NCBI GenBank assembly: GCA_903813345.2 | Contig: CAIIXF020000001.1 | Span: 37,853,366 to 37,913,365 of the forward strand | Reading direction: 5' to 3' | DNA: 60,000 bases | From: Owenia fusiformis | Lineage: Eukaryota > Annelida > Polychaeta > Sabellida > Oweniidae | Part shown: piece after piece, positions 36,201-45,647 of the stretch | How positions within the stretch are numbered: position 1 is the stretch's first letter | Layout of the letters: each line of letters starts with the position of its first letter | Program-made: the position numbers and the translations under genes | The notes under the pieces: generated by a model | Told to the model about the DNA's origin: nothing | Seen by the model: only the letters and a program-made list of their open reading frames with translations | Database searches by the model: none

Positions 36201-39200
36201 GTGTTAGACTTGAAGTGCAATTTATAGCCTCAAATAAAGTTTTCAGTCTTTCAGTTATCTGTTTCCCCTAGCTATGTATATATACACTGTAGTTATGTTA
36301 CTACATGGGAAGACAATATACCATGATACATGTCTTTGTTGCGAAACTAAATCAGTCAGTATCTAACTCACTATTCACAGCAATTTCTCAAAACAGGCTA
36401 AATAAATGAAAACAACAGGCAAACTTAATGGAAATGGAATTTAACATGGAAAGTCCATAAAAACAACAGGCAATTTTGTGAAAACAACTAGTGAAAATGG
36501 CCTGTTGCCTGCTGCTAATGAAACCCCTGATCTCTCTATTTCAGTTGAGAAGGCAACAGAATTGAATAAAAGCCTAACATTGGTGAATCTCCACCAAGAA
36601 TGTATGACAGAGGAACTGAGGCAGGAGAACAAGGAGCTACAGAGTCTCCTTAGGGAGACAAGAGTTCAGAAACATAAGGAACCAGTTGAAGATAACCAGA
36701 AACTAACACAGGCTGAGCTTACTGTAGAGAAGCTCAACCAACAACATAAACTGGTAAGGTTTACTATATTGCATATTATGTTGGGGAGGGTTGGGTCACT
36801 AATTATCGCACTCCACCTCTACCCCCAGCAGATTCCCCTGACTAAAGGGCAGAAACAAAACATAATGCAAATACATGTATTAATAGCTGGTAATCGAATT
36901 CTTGATTTGATGAACTAAATTTTTTCATATACATGTATATAAGAACTATTCCCAGCAAAAATATAGGCAGATAGTCATTTAATCATTCATTCATTCAATC
37001 ATTTTACCATTCATTCAGAGGTTAATACATAGCTGACTTTGTAATTCTTTGTTTCAGCTTTGTACAGAAATTGGTGATTTAAAGCAAGATCTGGAAAAAG
37101 CAGATATTAAACATAAGGTGATTTGAACTTTCTATATACAGTAGTTGTACTTTGTTAAGCATAATTTTGTTCTTTATTACAATTTCTGAGTATAGGCTCT
37201 GTCAGTTGATTGGTTTATCAGTTTCTCCATCCAGGCATTAACTTAAAATTAATTGTTGTATGCAAAAAAGAAAACGTTTCAAGATGGCCGGAACTTGAAA
37301 GATTACAGAAAAAACTTAACCTGAGATACATGCACATCATTAACATATTTTACCATTCATAGGTTGATGCGAAGTTACTGGAAGAATGTCACATAGTGCT
37401 TAGTAAGCAGGTAGATTGCGGGGAGGGACAGACTGTACAAATCAAACAGCTTGAGGACAACCTGAATGCCCTACAAGACAAACATACTAGCCTAGAAGAG
37501 CTACATAGGGAGACTGACAACAAGCTGAAAGAGAAAGAAGAATTGTGTAACCAACTTAGAAAGACATTGGAAGTGAAAGTAAGCTGAATACATTTATTTT
37601 TGAAAAGTAATTTTGTAAGTAGTGAAAAGTTAACAAAACGTTTTACAAATTGTTATGCTTTTTGCAAAATTACAAATAGCAATGTAAAATCTTTGTAATG
37701 TAAAAACTATCTAATGTTTGAAGTAATGCTTGTATCCGTTTTATGTAGATTAATACTGGTATTTTGTCCTGGCTCTATTTGACGCAAAATGCTATAAGTT
37801 ATTGAATGATTTTAAGTGCAATACAGGATATTATCGTATGATCTGTAAAATGAAACCTTCTCATTGGTCAGTTCTTGTGCTGTACCAATCTGTATTGCTA
37901 CTGAGATTGTTCCCGTTGATCATCTCCGTCGCAATACAGAAAATATTGGTACGGAGGGGACAATCTCAGTAGCAATACAGAGGATTACACGATAAAAATG
38001 TTATGGAATGATTTGAAGTGCAATACAGGATATATTCTGTCTCGATATTCTGTATTGGCACTCGACTTCGTCTTGTACCAATACAGAATTTCTCGAGTAG
38101 AATATATATCCTGTATTGCACTTCAAATCATTCAATAACTTATATATTCTGCTCAAGAAATTCTGTATTGTCACAAGACAAAGCGGAGTGCCAATACAGA
38201 ATATCAAGAGCACAATGTATCCTGATTTGCACTTCAAATCATTCTATAATGTTTTTATCGTGTGATCTTAGGTCAATACATTTTACTTATGAGAGAATCC
38301 CTAAGAAATATTCTGTATTCTGTATTGCTACTAAAATTGTGTCCTCCATACCAATATTTTCTGTATTGCTATGGAGATGATCAATGTGGACAATATCGGT
38401 ATCAATGCAGATCGACAGCACAAGAACTGACCGATCAGAGGGCTTCATTTTACAGATCATACAATAAAGTCTGTATCATTTATAATGTTCCCAAATCTGT
38501 TGCAATTGATGTTGAGAAGTATCATTGTCACACAGTTTTGCAAAAAGGACATTTTAGCCATTTTTGCAATATGTTACTCTATATAATTTCATAAAGAGCT
38601 TTCTATTGATCTTTTTGTATTTTATTGATTATACTTATCTGTGACATATTTGTAACTTGACCTACTGTTACAAAATGTCATTTTATAATAAATATGTGAT
38701 AATAATAAACTTTGTTTCCAGGAGAATGAACTGATTGATCGTTACACAAGACTTAATGAGGAGTACAAGCAACTTGTTATATCTCACACATCACTGGAAG
38801 ATCACAACACAAAGTGGTCAGACACAAACCTGCAGTTAACCAATCAGATACAGCAATTAAAGGTTACTTTATTCTCCATATAATGTTGGTTAGCTTTGAA
38901 TATTATATACTTTCAAAATGTGTTTTATATACAGGGTGTCCATAAAGTGTAACAATTTCAAGACAAACTCTGTATAGGGTAAGAGGAGGGAAAACCCCAT
39001 GATTCAATTGATGACATACGATTTCCTCCTTCGCGCACCTCCTTTCCCGGAAGTATGTTTATTTGCTTACCCTCCATCTTGGTTTTCAAAGTTTTCAAAT
39101 TGACCTAGTTTTAAACCAATCAACGATCGACTCGCTAAACCAATCAGCGACGATGTCATCTCAATACAGATTTACATTATAAGTGTATGTCATCTTTGAA

Positions 39201-42200
39201 CTCTTGTATAGAGTGTAAAGAGACTTTATGGACACCAAGATGGAACTTTAACCTGCTTTCATACTATACAATGATTATCTTGATTTAGTAGAAAAAGACC
39301 AATTATACAATGTTCAAAACATATAAATGGTTTTGTTTAAAGGTTTTGTATTGTTCCAAACATTGCCTACTATGCTACCTCATGTTGAGTTACCTTAAAA
39401 CTATCTTTGAATATTTTCAAAACTTCTATTTTTGTTATACTCGTATTTTCCTAACTTACTGGTCATTACAGGATGAAGCCAAAAAGGTGGATCAACTAGA
39501 TGCTTTGGTCCAAACGGACATTACTCCGACAAACAACACTCTTGTTCAGACTGATACAGCACATAAGATGGAACACTCAACTCAAACATACATAGATATT
39601 GTCCCAAATAAGGAATCCCAGAAGGTATCTAGCACAACAGCTTCAACTCAGACTTACACAGACAGTTCCAGTTCCCCTCATCCTGAGAACCAGGAGGTTA
39701 TCAATGAGTCATTGGTATCTCCAACAGCAAGTGTATCTGGAGAACTTGTCATAGAATCCACCATGGAAGTATTAAAATCTCAAGAATTAAGACAATCTAC
39801 TAAATCGGTGGCAGGAGCTCCTAATAAACAGTCTCAAAAACTCTCAACAACTTTTCCAGTCTCAAATGAAATAAACAGTGAACCTGTAGGCATTCCTACA
39901 ACTAAAGATACTACTACAATTGAAGGATCAACAAATAAGCCATTCATTTCAAGCAGCTATACTGATGCTGATCTATCTGCTAGTGTTGAAACACTTGGAA
40001 CAGATGGAGCAGATGAACCTCAGTCTAAAATAGACATTTCTAATGTACATGATATAAGTAAAAAGGACAAAGCAAACAAAGTTATGGATACTGTTAATGA
40101 AGATGCAACCATAATACCAGCTACACCTATTGAAAGAATAAACAGGTGGCACAACAAGGAACACCAAAGAGAAGACATCGGGAAGTTCAACCTATGAAAA
40201 TGCCATCCAATGTATCCATACTACTAAATAATGGCTGTCCCGTGCTGGGTAATGCTGATGATCAAGACATCCCATCTTCAAACTCCAAGAACTCTTACTC
40301 AAAAGCTGCATCCTTGAATCACCTTGAAATGCCATTACAGCCTCAGACCATTTCTCCAAAAGCACAAACTTCTCTTGTCATTGATGAAATCACAAGTTCA
40401 AATCCTAAAGCAATGTCTAAGAAACTTCTGTTCATAGGTTCCAACGTCACGAATGAAAATCTAAATGAACAGATTTCAGTTCCACAACCCATATCTTCCA
40501 AACCCCAGGGTGTTTGTTCAAATCCATTGCTCAAATCAGTGATCAAACCTCCTCAGCAGATCACCACTTGTCAACAAACGCCTACCAATGAGAGCAAGGG
40601 AAAACTACCGGAGAGATGCAAAGACAGTCCAATTGTAGCTCTTACTAAAACTCTCAGCGACCTGACCAATAGGCATAGCACTCCAACCATGTTCACCCCC
40701 AGGTTACCTTCTGAGCCATTATGTGAGAGCTCTTTCACACTAAAGACATTGTCATCTACTACACCCAAGCAGTCTAGACCTGCCCCTATGTTCAGTGTAG
40801 CCACAGGAGGTGTCAACTGCTCATCAACTGCAGCTACAATAAGGCCAAGTGCATCATCTGAGTTAGCAGGTACTTTCACATTTAAATTGTTTTAATAGTC
40901 TAGCTACGAGCTCTTGTGACCCTCCCCCCCCCCTTTATACACACTTTCATATACCTATACACATCTTTGTGGTGAAGTAGTTATGGGGAAGGGATCCAGA
41001 GATTTGAAGCAAGATTAAATTGTTTTGATTTTAACTGTTATTCATCTAAAAGTTCTTGTCTGCAATACCAGGCAAATTCCCATAAGGGGATTCATTTCAA
41101 ATTTTTGGGAATTGTTCATTTTGTGTCTAGTTTAGTTTGTTGATGTCAGACAATTTACACTAAATGAGCACTGCTGATCTAACTAAAATTTCTCAATGAA
41201 TTAAGAGGCTGTATATATGAGGCATTTCACACAATAAACATTTTTACTAAGTATTCACTCAGAACAAGTAAAATAGATGTCTCTTAAGTAGTCTATACAT
41301 GTATGTTTAGGGAAGCCTGCAAAGAGAAGATGTATGGACATTGGATCTGTACCCACTGCAACCATATCTTCAACTGACAACATCTCAAAGGTTAGAGTAC
41401 CTTGTTTTGAAATACTTCTTCTTATTCATTAATTAAAGAAAATTTCCTGTTCCCAGTTTAAGTGGTAGTAAATGAAAATTAAAGAAGAAATTGTTCAAAA
41501 CCAGGAAAACACCATAATATAGGAATGGAATAAAAATTTAAATCCTTGCACTATGATAAGCCTGCAGTATTGTAATTATTAATGATATGCAACTTACACA
41601 ATCTATGAACTAAGACATCAACCTTCATTTCTGTAAATATTGAAGCTTCTGTCGATTTTGAAAGTTATATATTTATCATATTTCTAAATTGAAATTAGAT
41701 TTTCTTTGTATTCTTGTTCGAAGTTTGGTAGGGATATAGTAAAGCCTCACATCTATCCCAAATATTACTTTTTCTTTGGTAAGTCATGGGAGTTCATAAT
41801 AAATTGGAGATCTCTAATAAAAATGAAACTGAAGGTATTGGTATTTTAAAGTAGATCATGTTTTGTATCTTCTTTCTGATTTGAGATCTTGGAATTCATA
41901 ATTCAAAACCTGAGTGTCCTATATTGATTTCCAATGATTTTCTACGAGGTGTCTAATGTCAATTTGTATTCATGTTCTACAGGGTGTTCCATGTTAATTT
42001 GCATTCATGTTCTACAGAGTGTCCCATGTTAATTTGCATTCATGTTTTACAGGGTGTCCCATATTCATTTGCATTCATGTTCTACAGGCTGTCCCATGTT
42101 AATTTGCATTCATGTTTTATAGGGTGTTCCATGTTAATTAATTTAATTTGCATTCATGTTCTACAGGCTGTCCCATGTTAATTTGCATTCATGTTTTATA

Positions 42201-42450
42201 GGGTGTTCCATGTTAATTGATTTAATTTGCATTCATGTTCTACAGGGTGTCCCATGTTAATTTGCATTCATGTTCTACAGGGTGTCCCATGTTAATTTGA
42301 ATTCATGTTTTACAGGGTGATCTATCAAGTGGTGAATTATTCTCTGATGATGAAGATGATCAAATAGAACTAGGCAGTCAACTAACCAGAATTGAGAAGT
42401 TCCTCAAACAGGATAAACTGAAGATTACTAAGAAACCGCTCACCAGATAG
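30013..42450 (+). CDS. CCDC73: CCDC73-like coiled-coil protein (13 coding exons)
   Basis: The gene spans 12.4 kb with introns in matching phases and runs to a TAG at 42,448-42,450, giving about 1,005 residues. Layout: an acidic N-terminus (about 1-85), a Lys/Glu-rich heptad coiled coil (about 90-468), a long Ser/Thr/Pro-rich disordered part, a basic patch (KPAKRRC) and a short acidic then basic C-terminus. The motif FRDHLLEMVEELRIRR with a following YDEQI, and later VEKATELNKSLTLVNLHQE, match my recollection of the start of vertebrate CCDC73 (NY-SAR-79). The similar total length (human about 1,080) agrees. The family's function is poorly known. One apparent frameshift lies in the long exon. 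Convergent with the GATA gene, 2.5 kb apart. A BLAST search against CCDC73 would settle the name. Confidence 0.75.
30438..30541 (+). CDS. CCDC73: CCDC73-like exon 2
   Basis: 104 bp, acceptor tatttcag|AAGGCC, donor AGAAGG|GTAAAT, phase 1 to 0. Carries the most diagnostic stretch, LRDIMYFRDHLLEMVEELRI. Confidence 0.8.
30842..30913 (+). CDS. CCDC73: CCDC73-like exon 3
   Basis: 72 bp, phase 0-0, acceptor cttgcag|GTTGCA, donor ATCAAT|GTGAGT. Encodes VAERGYDEQITAMRKDNQEL, coiled coil. Confidence 0.8.
31399..31506 (+). CDS. CCDC73: CCDC73-like exon 4
   Basis: 108 bp, phase 0-0, acceptor tatttcag|GCTGGA, donor ATTGAG|GTAAAG. Encodes coiled coil from AGILSQLADMESTH to AAKKIE. Confidence 0.8.
32419..32493 (+). 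CDS. CCDC73: CCDC73-like exon 5
   Basis: 75 bp, phase 0-0, acceptor atctctag|GAGAAG, donor TTCAAG|GTATTT. Encodes EKKVNVAENLEKENEALKME, coiled coil. Confidence 0.78.
32535..33300. repeat. Intronic repeat with GTCC/GTCT microsatellite and three internal copies
   Basis: Starts with AGCTCACATGGTGAGCTATT, then a (GTCC/GTCT)n run at 32,597-32,670, then three diverged copies of a block of about 140 bp (GATAGGATTCCCGTTTTAAG, ATCAATACAGAAAACTCC, TTTTCAAAATGG, TTTTTGTCTCGCGAAATTCA) at about 32,700, 32,850 and 33,140. Ends CACCATGTGAGC, an inverted echo of the start. This kind of repeat is familiar from lophotrochozoan genomes (recollection). Confidence 0.7.
33620..33794 (+). CDS. CCDC73: CCDC73-like exon 6
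   Basis: 175 bp, phase 0 to 1, donor CCAATG|GTATGG. The acceptor (aacttaaag|GTTAAA) has a weak pyrimidine tract. It encodes VKEYEKEKQVTDLERSLQLL and onward to RRLKLEAN, coiled coil, and joins both neighbours in frame. Confidence 0.75.
33910..35663. mobile_element. 1.75-kb element with 26-bp TIRs and TAATT target duplication
   Basis: CACGGTGTTATAGCATGACA, continuing GATACG, begins at 33,915; its inverted copy CGTATCTGTCATGCTATAAC, ACCGTG, ends at 35,658. Both are flanked by TAATT. A second inverted pair (CATTCGGTGATGCAT near 34,083 and ATGCATCACCGAATG near 35,494) lies inside. No transposase-like ORF. It sits in intron 6 of the CCDC73-like gene. Confidence 0.75.
34734..34840. repeat. Near-perfect hairpin inside the 1.75-kb element
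   Basis: About 50-bp arms (from GTAATAACGTCATTTCTGCG to CTTGGGCC) are mirrored by GGCCCTTGG to CGCAGAAATGACGTTATTG with a loop of only a few bases and two or three mismatches. Confidence 0.8.
36545..36753 (+). CDS. CCDC73: CCDC73-like exon 7
   Basis: 209 bp, phase 1 to 0, acceptor tatttcag|TTGAGA, donor AAACTG|GTAAGG. Encodes VEKATELNKSLTLVNLHQEC and then RQENKELQSLLRETR, coiled coil, similar to CCDC73 as I recall it. Confidence 0.8.
37058..37117 (+). CDS. CCDC73: CCDC73-like exon 8
   Basis: 60 bp, phase 0-0, acceptor gtttcag|CTTTGT, donor CATAAG|GTGATT. Encodes LCTEIGDLKQDLEKADIKHK. Confidence 0.75.
37363..37578 (+). CDS. CCDC73: CCDC73-like exon 9
   Basis: 216 bp, phase 0-0, acceptor attcatag|GTTGAT, donor GTGAAA|GTAAGC. 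Coiled coil from VDAKLLEECHIVLSKQVD to LCNQLRKTLEVK. Confidence 0.8.
37830..38467. mobile_element. Multi-armed foldback element in intron 9
   Basis: Outer arms TCGTATGATCTGTAAAATGA and TCATTTTACAGATCATACAA are inverted copies, followed inward by GTCAGTTCTTGTGCTG / CAGCACAAGAACTGAC. The interior holds many direct and inverted copies of TTCTGTATTG / CAATACAGAA and a second arm pair (AATGATTTGAAGTGCAATACAGGATA). Two ORFs in it are translations of these repeats. Confidence 0.75.
38722..38862 (+). CDS. CCDC73: CCDC73-like exon 10
   Basis: 141 bp, phase 0-0, acceptor tttccag|GAGAAT, donor TTAAAG|GTTACT. Encodes the end of the coiled coil (ENELIDRYTRLNEEYKQL to NQIQQLK). Confidence 0.78.
38932..39238. 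mobile_element. Small TIR element, GGTGTCCATAAAGT ends
   Basis: CAGGGTGTCCATAAAGTG at the left and ACTTTATGGACACC at the right are inverted, about 300 bp apart, in intron 10. A mariner-type MITE without coding capacity. Confidence 0.55.
39472..40869 (+). CDS. CCDC73: CCDC73-like exon 11, long disordered part with apparent frameshift
   Basis: Acceptor tcattacag|GATGAA, donor TTAGCAG|GTACTT. Frame 1 is open from 39,472 to 40,194 (DEAKKVDQLDALVQTD to GKFNL). A different frame is open from 40,134 to the donor and is the one that joins exon 12. Length 1,398 bp is 0 mod 3, whereas the flanking phases (0 in, 1 out) need 1 mod 3, so one base is missing or two are extra, somewhere in the 40,134-40,194 overlap. 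No good intron boundaries explain it. The sequence is rich in Ser, Thr and Pro, with four QT-containing motifs near its start. Confidence 0.7.
41311..41390 (+). CDS. CCDC73: CCDC73-like exon 12
   Basis: 80 bp, phase 1 to 0, acceptor tgtttag|GGAAGC, donor TCAAAG|GTTAGA. Encodes GKPAKRRCMDIGSVPTATIS; KPAKRRC could serve as a nuclear localisation signal. Confidence 0.65.
41957..42315. repeat. 35/44-bp minisatellite ending in a splice acceptor
   Basis: Ten copies of a unit with TTAATTTGCATTCATGTT, CTACAGGGTGTCCCATG. The ACAG/ATAG ends fall at 41,982, 42,017, 42,052, 42,087, 42,122, 42,166, 42,201, 42,245, 42,280 and 42,315. Steps are 35 bp, with two 44-bp steps caused by a 9-bp AATTAATTT-type insertion. 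The last copy is the acceptor of the terminal CCDC73-like exon. Confidence 0.9.
42316..42450 (+). CDS. CCDC73: CCDC73-like exon 13, stop codon
   Basis: 135 bp, acceptor gttttacag|GGTGAT, TAG at 42,448. Encodes GDLSSGELFSDDEDDQIELG, then SQLTRIEKFLKQDKLKITKK and PLTR: an acidic stretch, an amphipathic helix and a basic tail. The first bases are repeat-derived. Confidence 0.75.
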   Translation, partial: GDLSSGELFSDDEDDQIELGSQLTRIEKFLKQDKLKITKKPLTR

Positions 42451-42464
42451 ACTTTCATGTAAAA

Positions 42465-42492
42465 TACAACCCCCTTCATAAGTTTGGTAACT
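42465..42492 (+). mobile_element. Solo terminal repeat of the 24-kb foldback family
   Basis: TACAACCCCCTTCATAAG, then TTTGGTAAC, is close to the terminus at 24,357 (TACACTCCCCTCCATAAG, then TTTGGCAAC). It starts 15 bp after the CCDC73-like stop codon, so part of that element serves as 3' UTR. No matching opposite end was found nearby. Confidence 0.5.
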
Positions 42493-44852
42493 GAAAGTGT
42501 CAATATTGGAGAGAGGACTGAAGTGTAACATTGAGAATACCAGGTGCTCAATATTGTCACCTCTTCCCATTTATAACAACATCATTTGGAAGATCAATAG
42601 TCAGATAGTGGTGGAATGGGTCTATTAAAAGTTAAGGAAATATTTCACCTAGTTAAACTTAATCTTTGTCTCCACATCATTTTGAAATTATTAAAACATT
42701 TGAAATATGTCAAGGCATTTTGAAAAATATTTAGATATTTTGCTTTGTTTATTTGTTGACTTTTAGTCAATTCTAATTTAACAAGGACGCATGATGGTTG
42801 ATCTGACACCTGATAAATATGCCACTTCAAAATAATTTTGTTATTTACACATTATTCTATACATCAATCATATCAACACATTTCATGTATTTACTATTTA
42901 CTACAATTTAAAATAAATCGTTGCTGACGTTGAAGATTAATTATTAAGTGTTTGTTTTTGAATAACAAAAAAGAGCCATTACTATATATTTTTATTATAT
43001 TATTATTTACATTTATTTTCCATTAATTACATATTACTGACAAAATGTGCACTTAAAATGTTGAATAAAATCCTGCTACTTTAACTAATTATACAGACAT
43101 CCCTTATAGTTGGCAAGATTTAAATTTGACTAAAACATGTTAATAAATCAATCCACATGTTTGTCTTATAAATGAAAACTTAAAATATGATGTCTATACA
43201 AGGCACTTAATAATTTAAACTTGTAAAAGTTTAAAGTACAAGTAATTAATTATAAAAATAATACAGTACTAAGTAGTTGCATGCATTTAAAAATTAAAGG
43301 AGTGTTGGTTGATTTGAGGCCATTCTCTCAGTTTTTCATGAAGTCATTGCACATTGCATTTAACATTGGTTTGGTAATGGGCATTCAATAGATTGTTTTC
43401 AGTTTTCCATGCTAGACTCTACCTCCAAAATGCAGAACTTTGATTTTTTAAATTATCCAGAATATTTTGATATATAAAAAACAGCAAAAATATTTTTCAG
43501 AATTTGCTATGCAGGATTAATGTATGACAACCAGCATGTACATTTAGTAAAAGTAATTTGAAGTCATTGACTCAAGGTCGTCCGTTAGTTCCAAATTGTA
43601 TTGATTAAAGTGCAGATACAGTAGCAAAATATCTTTATATACACTTTTAGTGCAAATATCTAGAAAATGAGACATCTAATATAGATTACAGTATATTGCT
43701 AACTTGAAATGAGTCACTGCATGATGCACCAACAATGTCAACATTTTCCCCATAACCATTGTCTAATTAACATTTACATTTTAGATACTTCACTGGGACT
43801 AAGATGGTGAAATAAACCTGATTTTCTTGTATTAAGACCCTGGGCACTAAGATGAGAGCGAGGCATAATTTGGCATATAGGCTATTTAAAAAATTGAAAA
43901 TATTATAGAATTCTTTTGAATGTGAATTATGTTTTTATGCTGTTTAAACAGCAAATAATGTTATAGAAAATGTTTCAGATGCTAAGTCATTTCACTCAAA
44001 ATAAAGCCCATGGGGTTTATTTTGAAGAAAATCAATTAATGGACAATATAACAAAGGGAACTTATTACAAGAAAATCTGGTCATAAATTTTACATTCAGA
44101 ATTTTACAAATCCATGTAAAATAGAATAATAATGAATAAGAATATCAATAAATGCATATGTCATGAAAATATGCAGGAATTCATTCATGGACTCGATCAT
44201 AACCATTTACTAGATTCAATTACAGTACATGTATATATTCATATGTCAATGAATACAGACAATGTGAAGATACATGTATGTTCCACTTTCCCCTGATGAT
44301 TTTAATGATAAATGAAATGCTTTATACATGGAAATTCATCTTGATTCACTATAAACGTTTGTGAACAGAGATGTGTGTGTACTGTAATACATATATGCAG
44401 AGATCAGTTAGGTGTGTGCTGATATATACAATGTTGAAATGATTTATCAATAACCTTATCTCATGTGACCCTCTTTTTAAACTGTCTGTTTAACTGATGT
44501 TTTTTGGTGAAAATGACCAGATGAAAAAAGTAAAATGTTACACGGACAATTAATTTGTAAAGCCCTCACTTTTGAATCACTTAAGCTTGGAATAATACTA
44601 TCTGCAAAAGTGTTCACATTAGTCTCAATTCTGAGTTATTGCATAAGTTTCGTGAAGTTTTGAAAATGTCATTTTTCCAGTAAATCCTTGAGTCCTATAT
44701 GACATTCATTAAGGATATCATTGTATTGCTTCTGTGTCTCTGGTCTAATAGGTGTTGCTTTGGTGGCAAGATATCTACACATTTCTACATTCTACCCTGA
44801 TGTCTTTACATTGCAGTTGTGCTATTGCACTGTTCATTATCTTTCTACATGT
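42493..44852. other. Convergent 3' region between the CCDC73-like and GATA genes
   Basis: AT-rich, no ORF of note. AATAAA sequences at 42,912 and near 43,066 on the plus strand could end the CCDC73-like transcript; the minus-strand poly(A) site of the GATA gene was not pinned down. Confidence 0.4.
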
Positions 44853-44980
44853 GCAGGGTGCTACATAAGTTCTGGTCAAAATAAGACCACAATTAGTTAT
44901 GATCTGAACTAGGAAAATAAGATCACAACTGATCTCTATTTCAGGTTTGTGAGTCTGAAATCTTTATGAGGCACCCTGTA
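44853..44980. mobile_element. Short TIR element beside the GATA stop codon
   Basis: GCAGGGTGCTACATAAG and its near-inverted copy ATGAGGCACCCTGTA bound about 125 bp, only 15 bp beyond the GATA stop (44,995), so it forms part of the GATA 3' UTR. Confidence 0.5.
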
Positions 44981-44994
44981 TGTGTGTAATACTG

Positions 44995-45647
44995 TTAACT
45001 AGTTGCCAACTCTTGGTGGACACCTGGTATTTTTGTATCCAGGCATCTGGTGTCCTCCCCCATATGCTCCTGTTTGATGTTTCCATGTTCTGGTGGCATC
45101 TCATTCTGATCCAGGTTAACAGGGACTGCCTTTGGGGGCGATGGCATGGGTACATTAGAGGCAAACATAACTTGGGATGTCATACTCCCAGGACTTTGAA
45201 GTCTGGGTGATCCTTCCCTAGCTGCTGCCTGGTAGTGGGCCATTGGACTCTGCTCCCTGTGCACTTGTGGCTGCTGATAGCCTGTTGGACTTGTTTCCCT
45301 TGGCTGGTAGTTCACCATGGGGCTTGTTTCTCGTTGCTGGTAATTCCCCATAGGGCTGTTCTCACGAGGCTGGTAGTTGGCCATAGGGCTTGTTTCTCTT
45401 GGTTGGTAATTAGGCATAGGGCTGGACTCTCTTTGCTGGTAATTTGGCACAGGGCTTGGATCTCTCTGTTGATAAGTGGGCATGTGGTTAGGACTGCTGT
45501 CGCCAGGAGTGTATACTCCCATAGATGTGATGATACCTCCACCATTGTAGCCCATAATGGTCTGGGGCATGTTGTAGCTAGAGCTGCGCTGGGAGAGCTG
45601 TGTCAGGGGTGGGGGAGGGGTCTGCTGCTGCTGCATAGATTTCACCT
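44995..45647 (-). CDS. GATA456: GATA C-terminal exon with 11-residue repeats
   Basis: Acceptor ctattccag|AGGTGA, TAA at 44,997-44,995; 653 bp. Begins [18 protein letters not shown], then six tandem 11-residue repeats of the form (P/A/G/V)NYQ(P/Q)RE(T/S/N)SPM, then a Ser/Pro-rich tail with IKQE, a sumoylation-type motif. No conserved domain is seen in this tail. Confidence 0.85.

Noticed and set aside
38018-38380. 120-codon plus-strand ORF and 78-codon minus-strand ORF
   Set aside because: Both are translations of the foldback's CAATACAGAA repeats.
41972-42181. 69-codon ORF rich in Cys and His
   Set aside because: It is a translation of the 35-bp minisatellite, not a gene.
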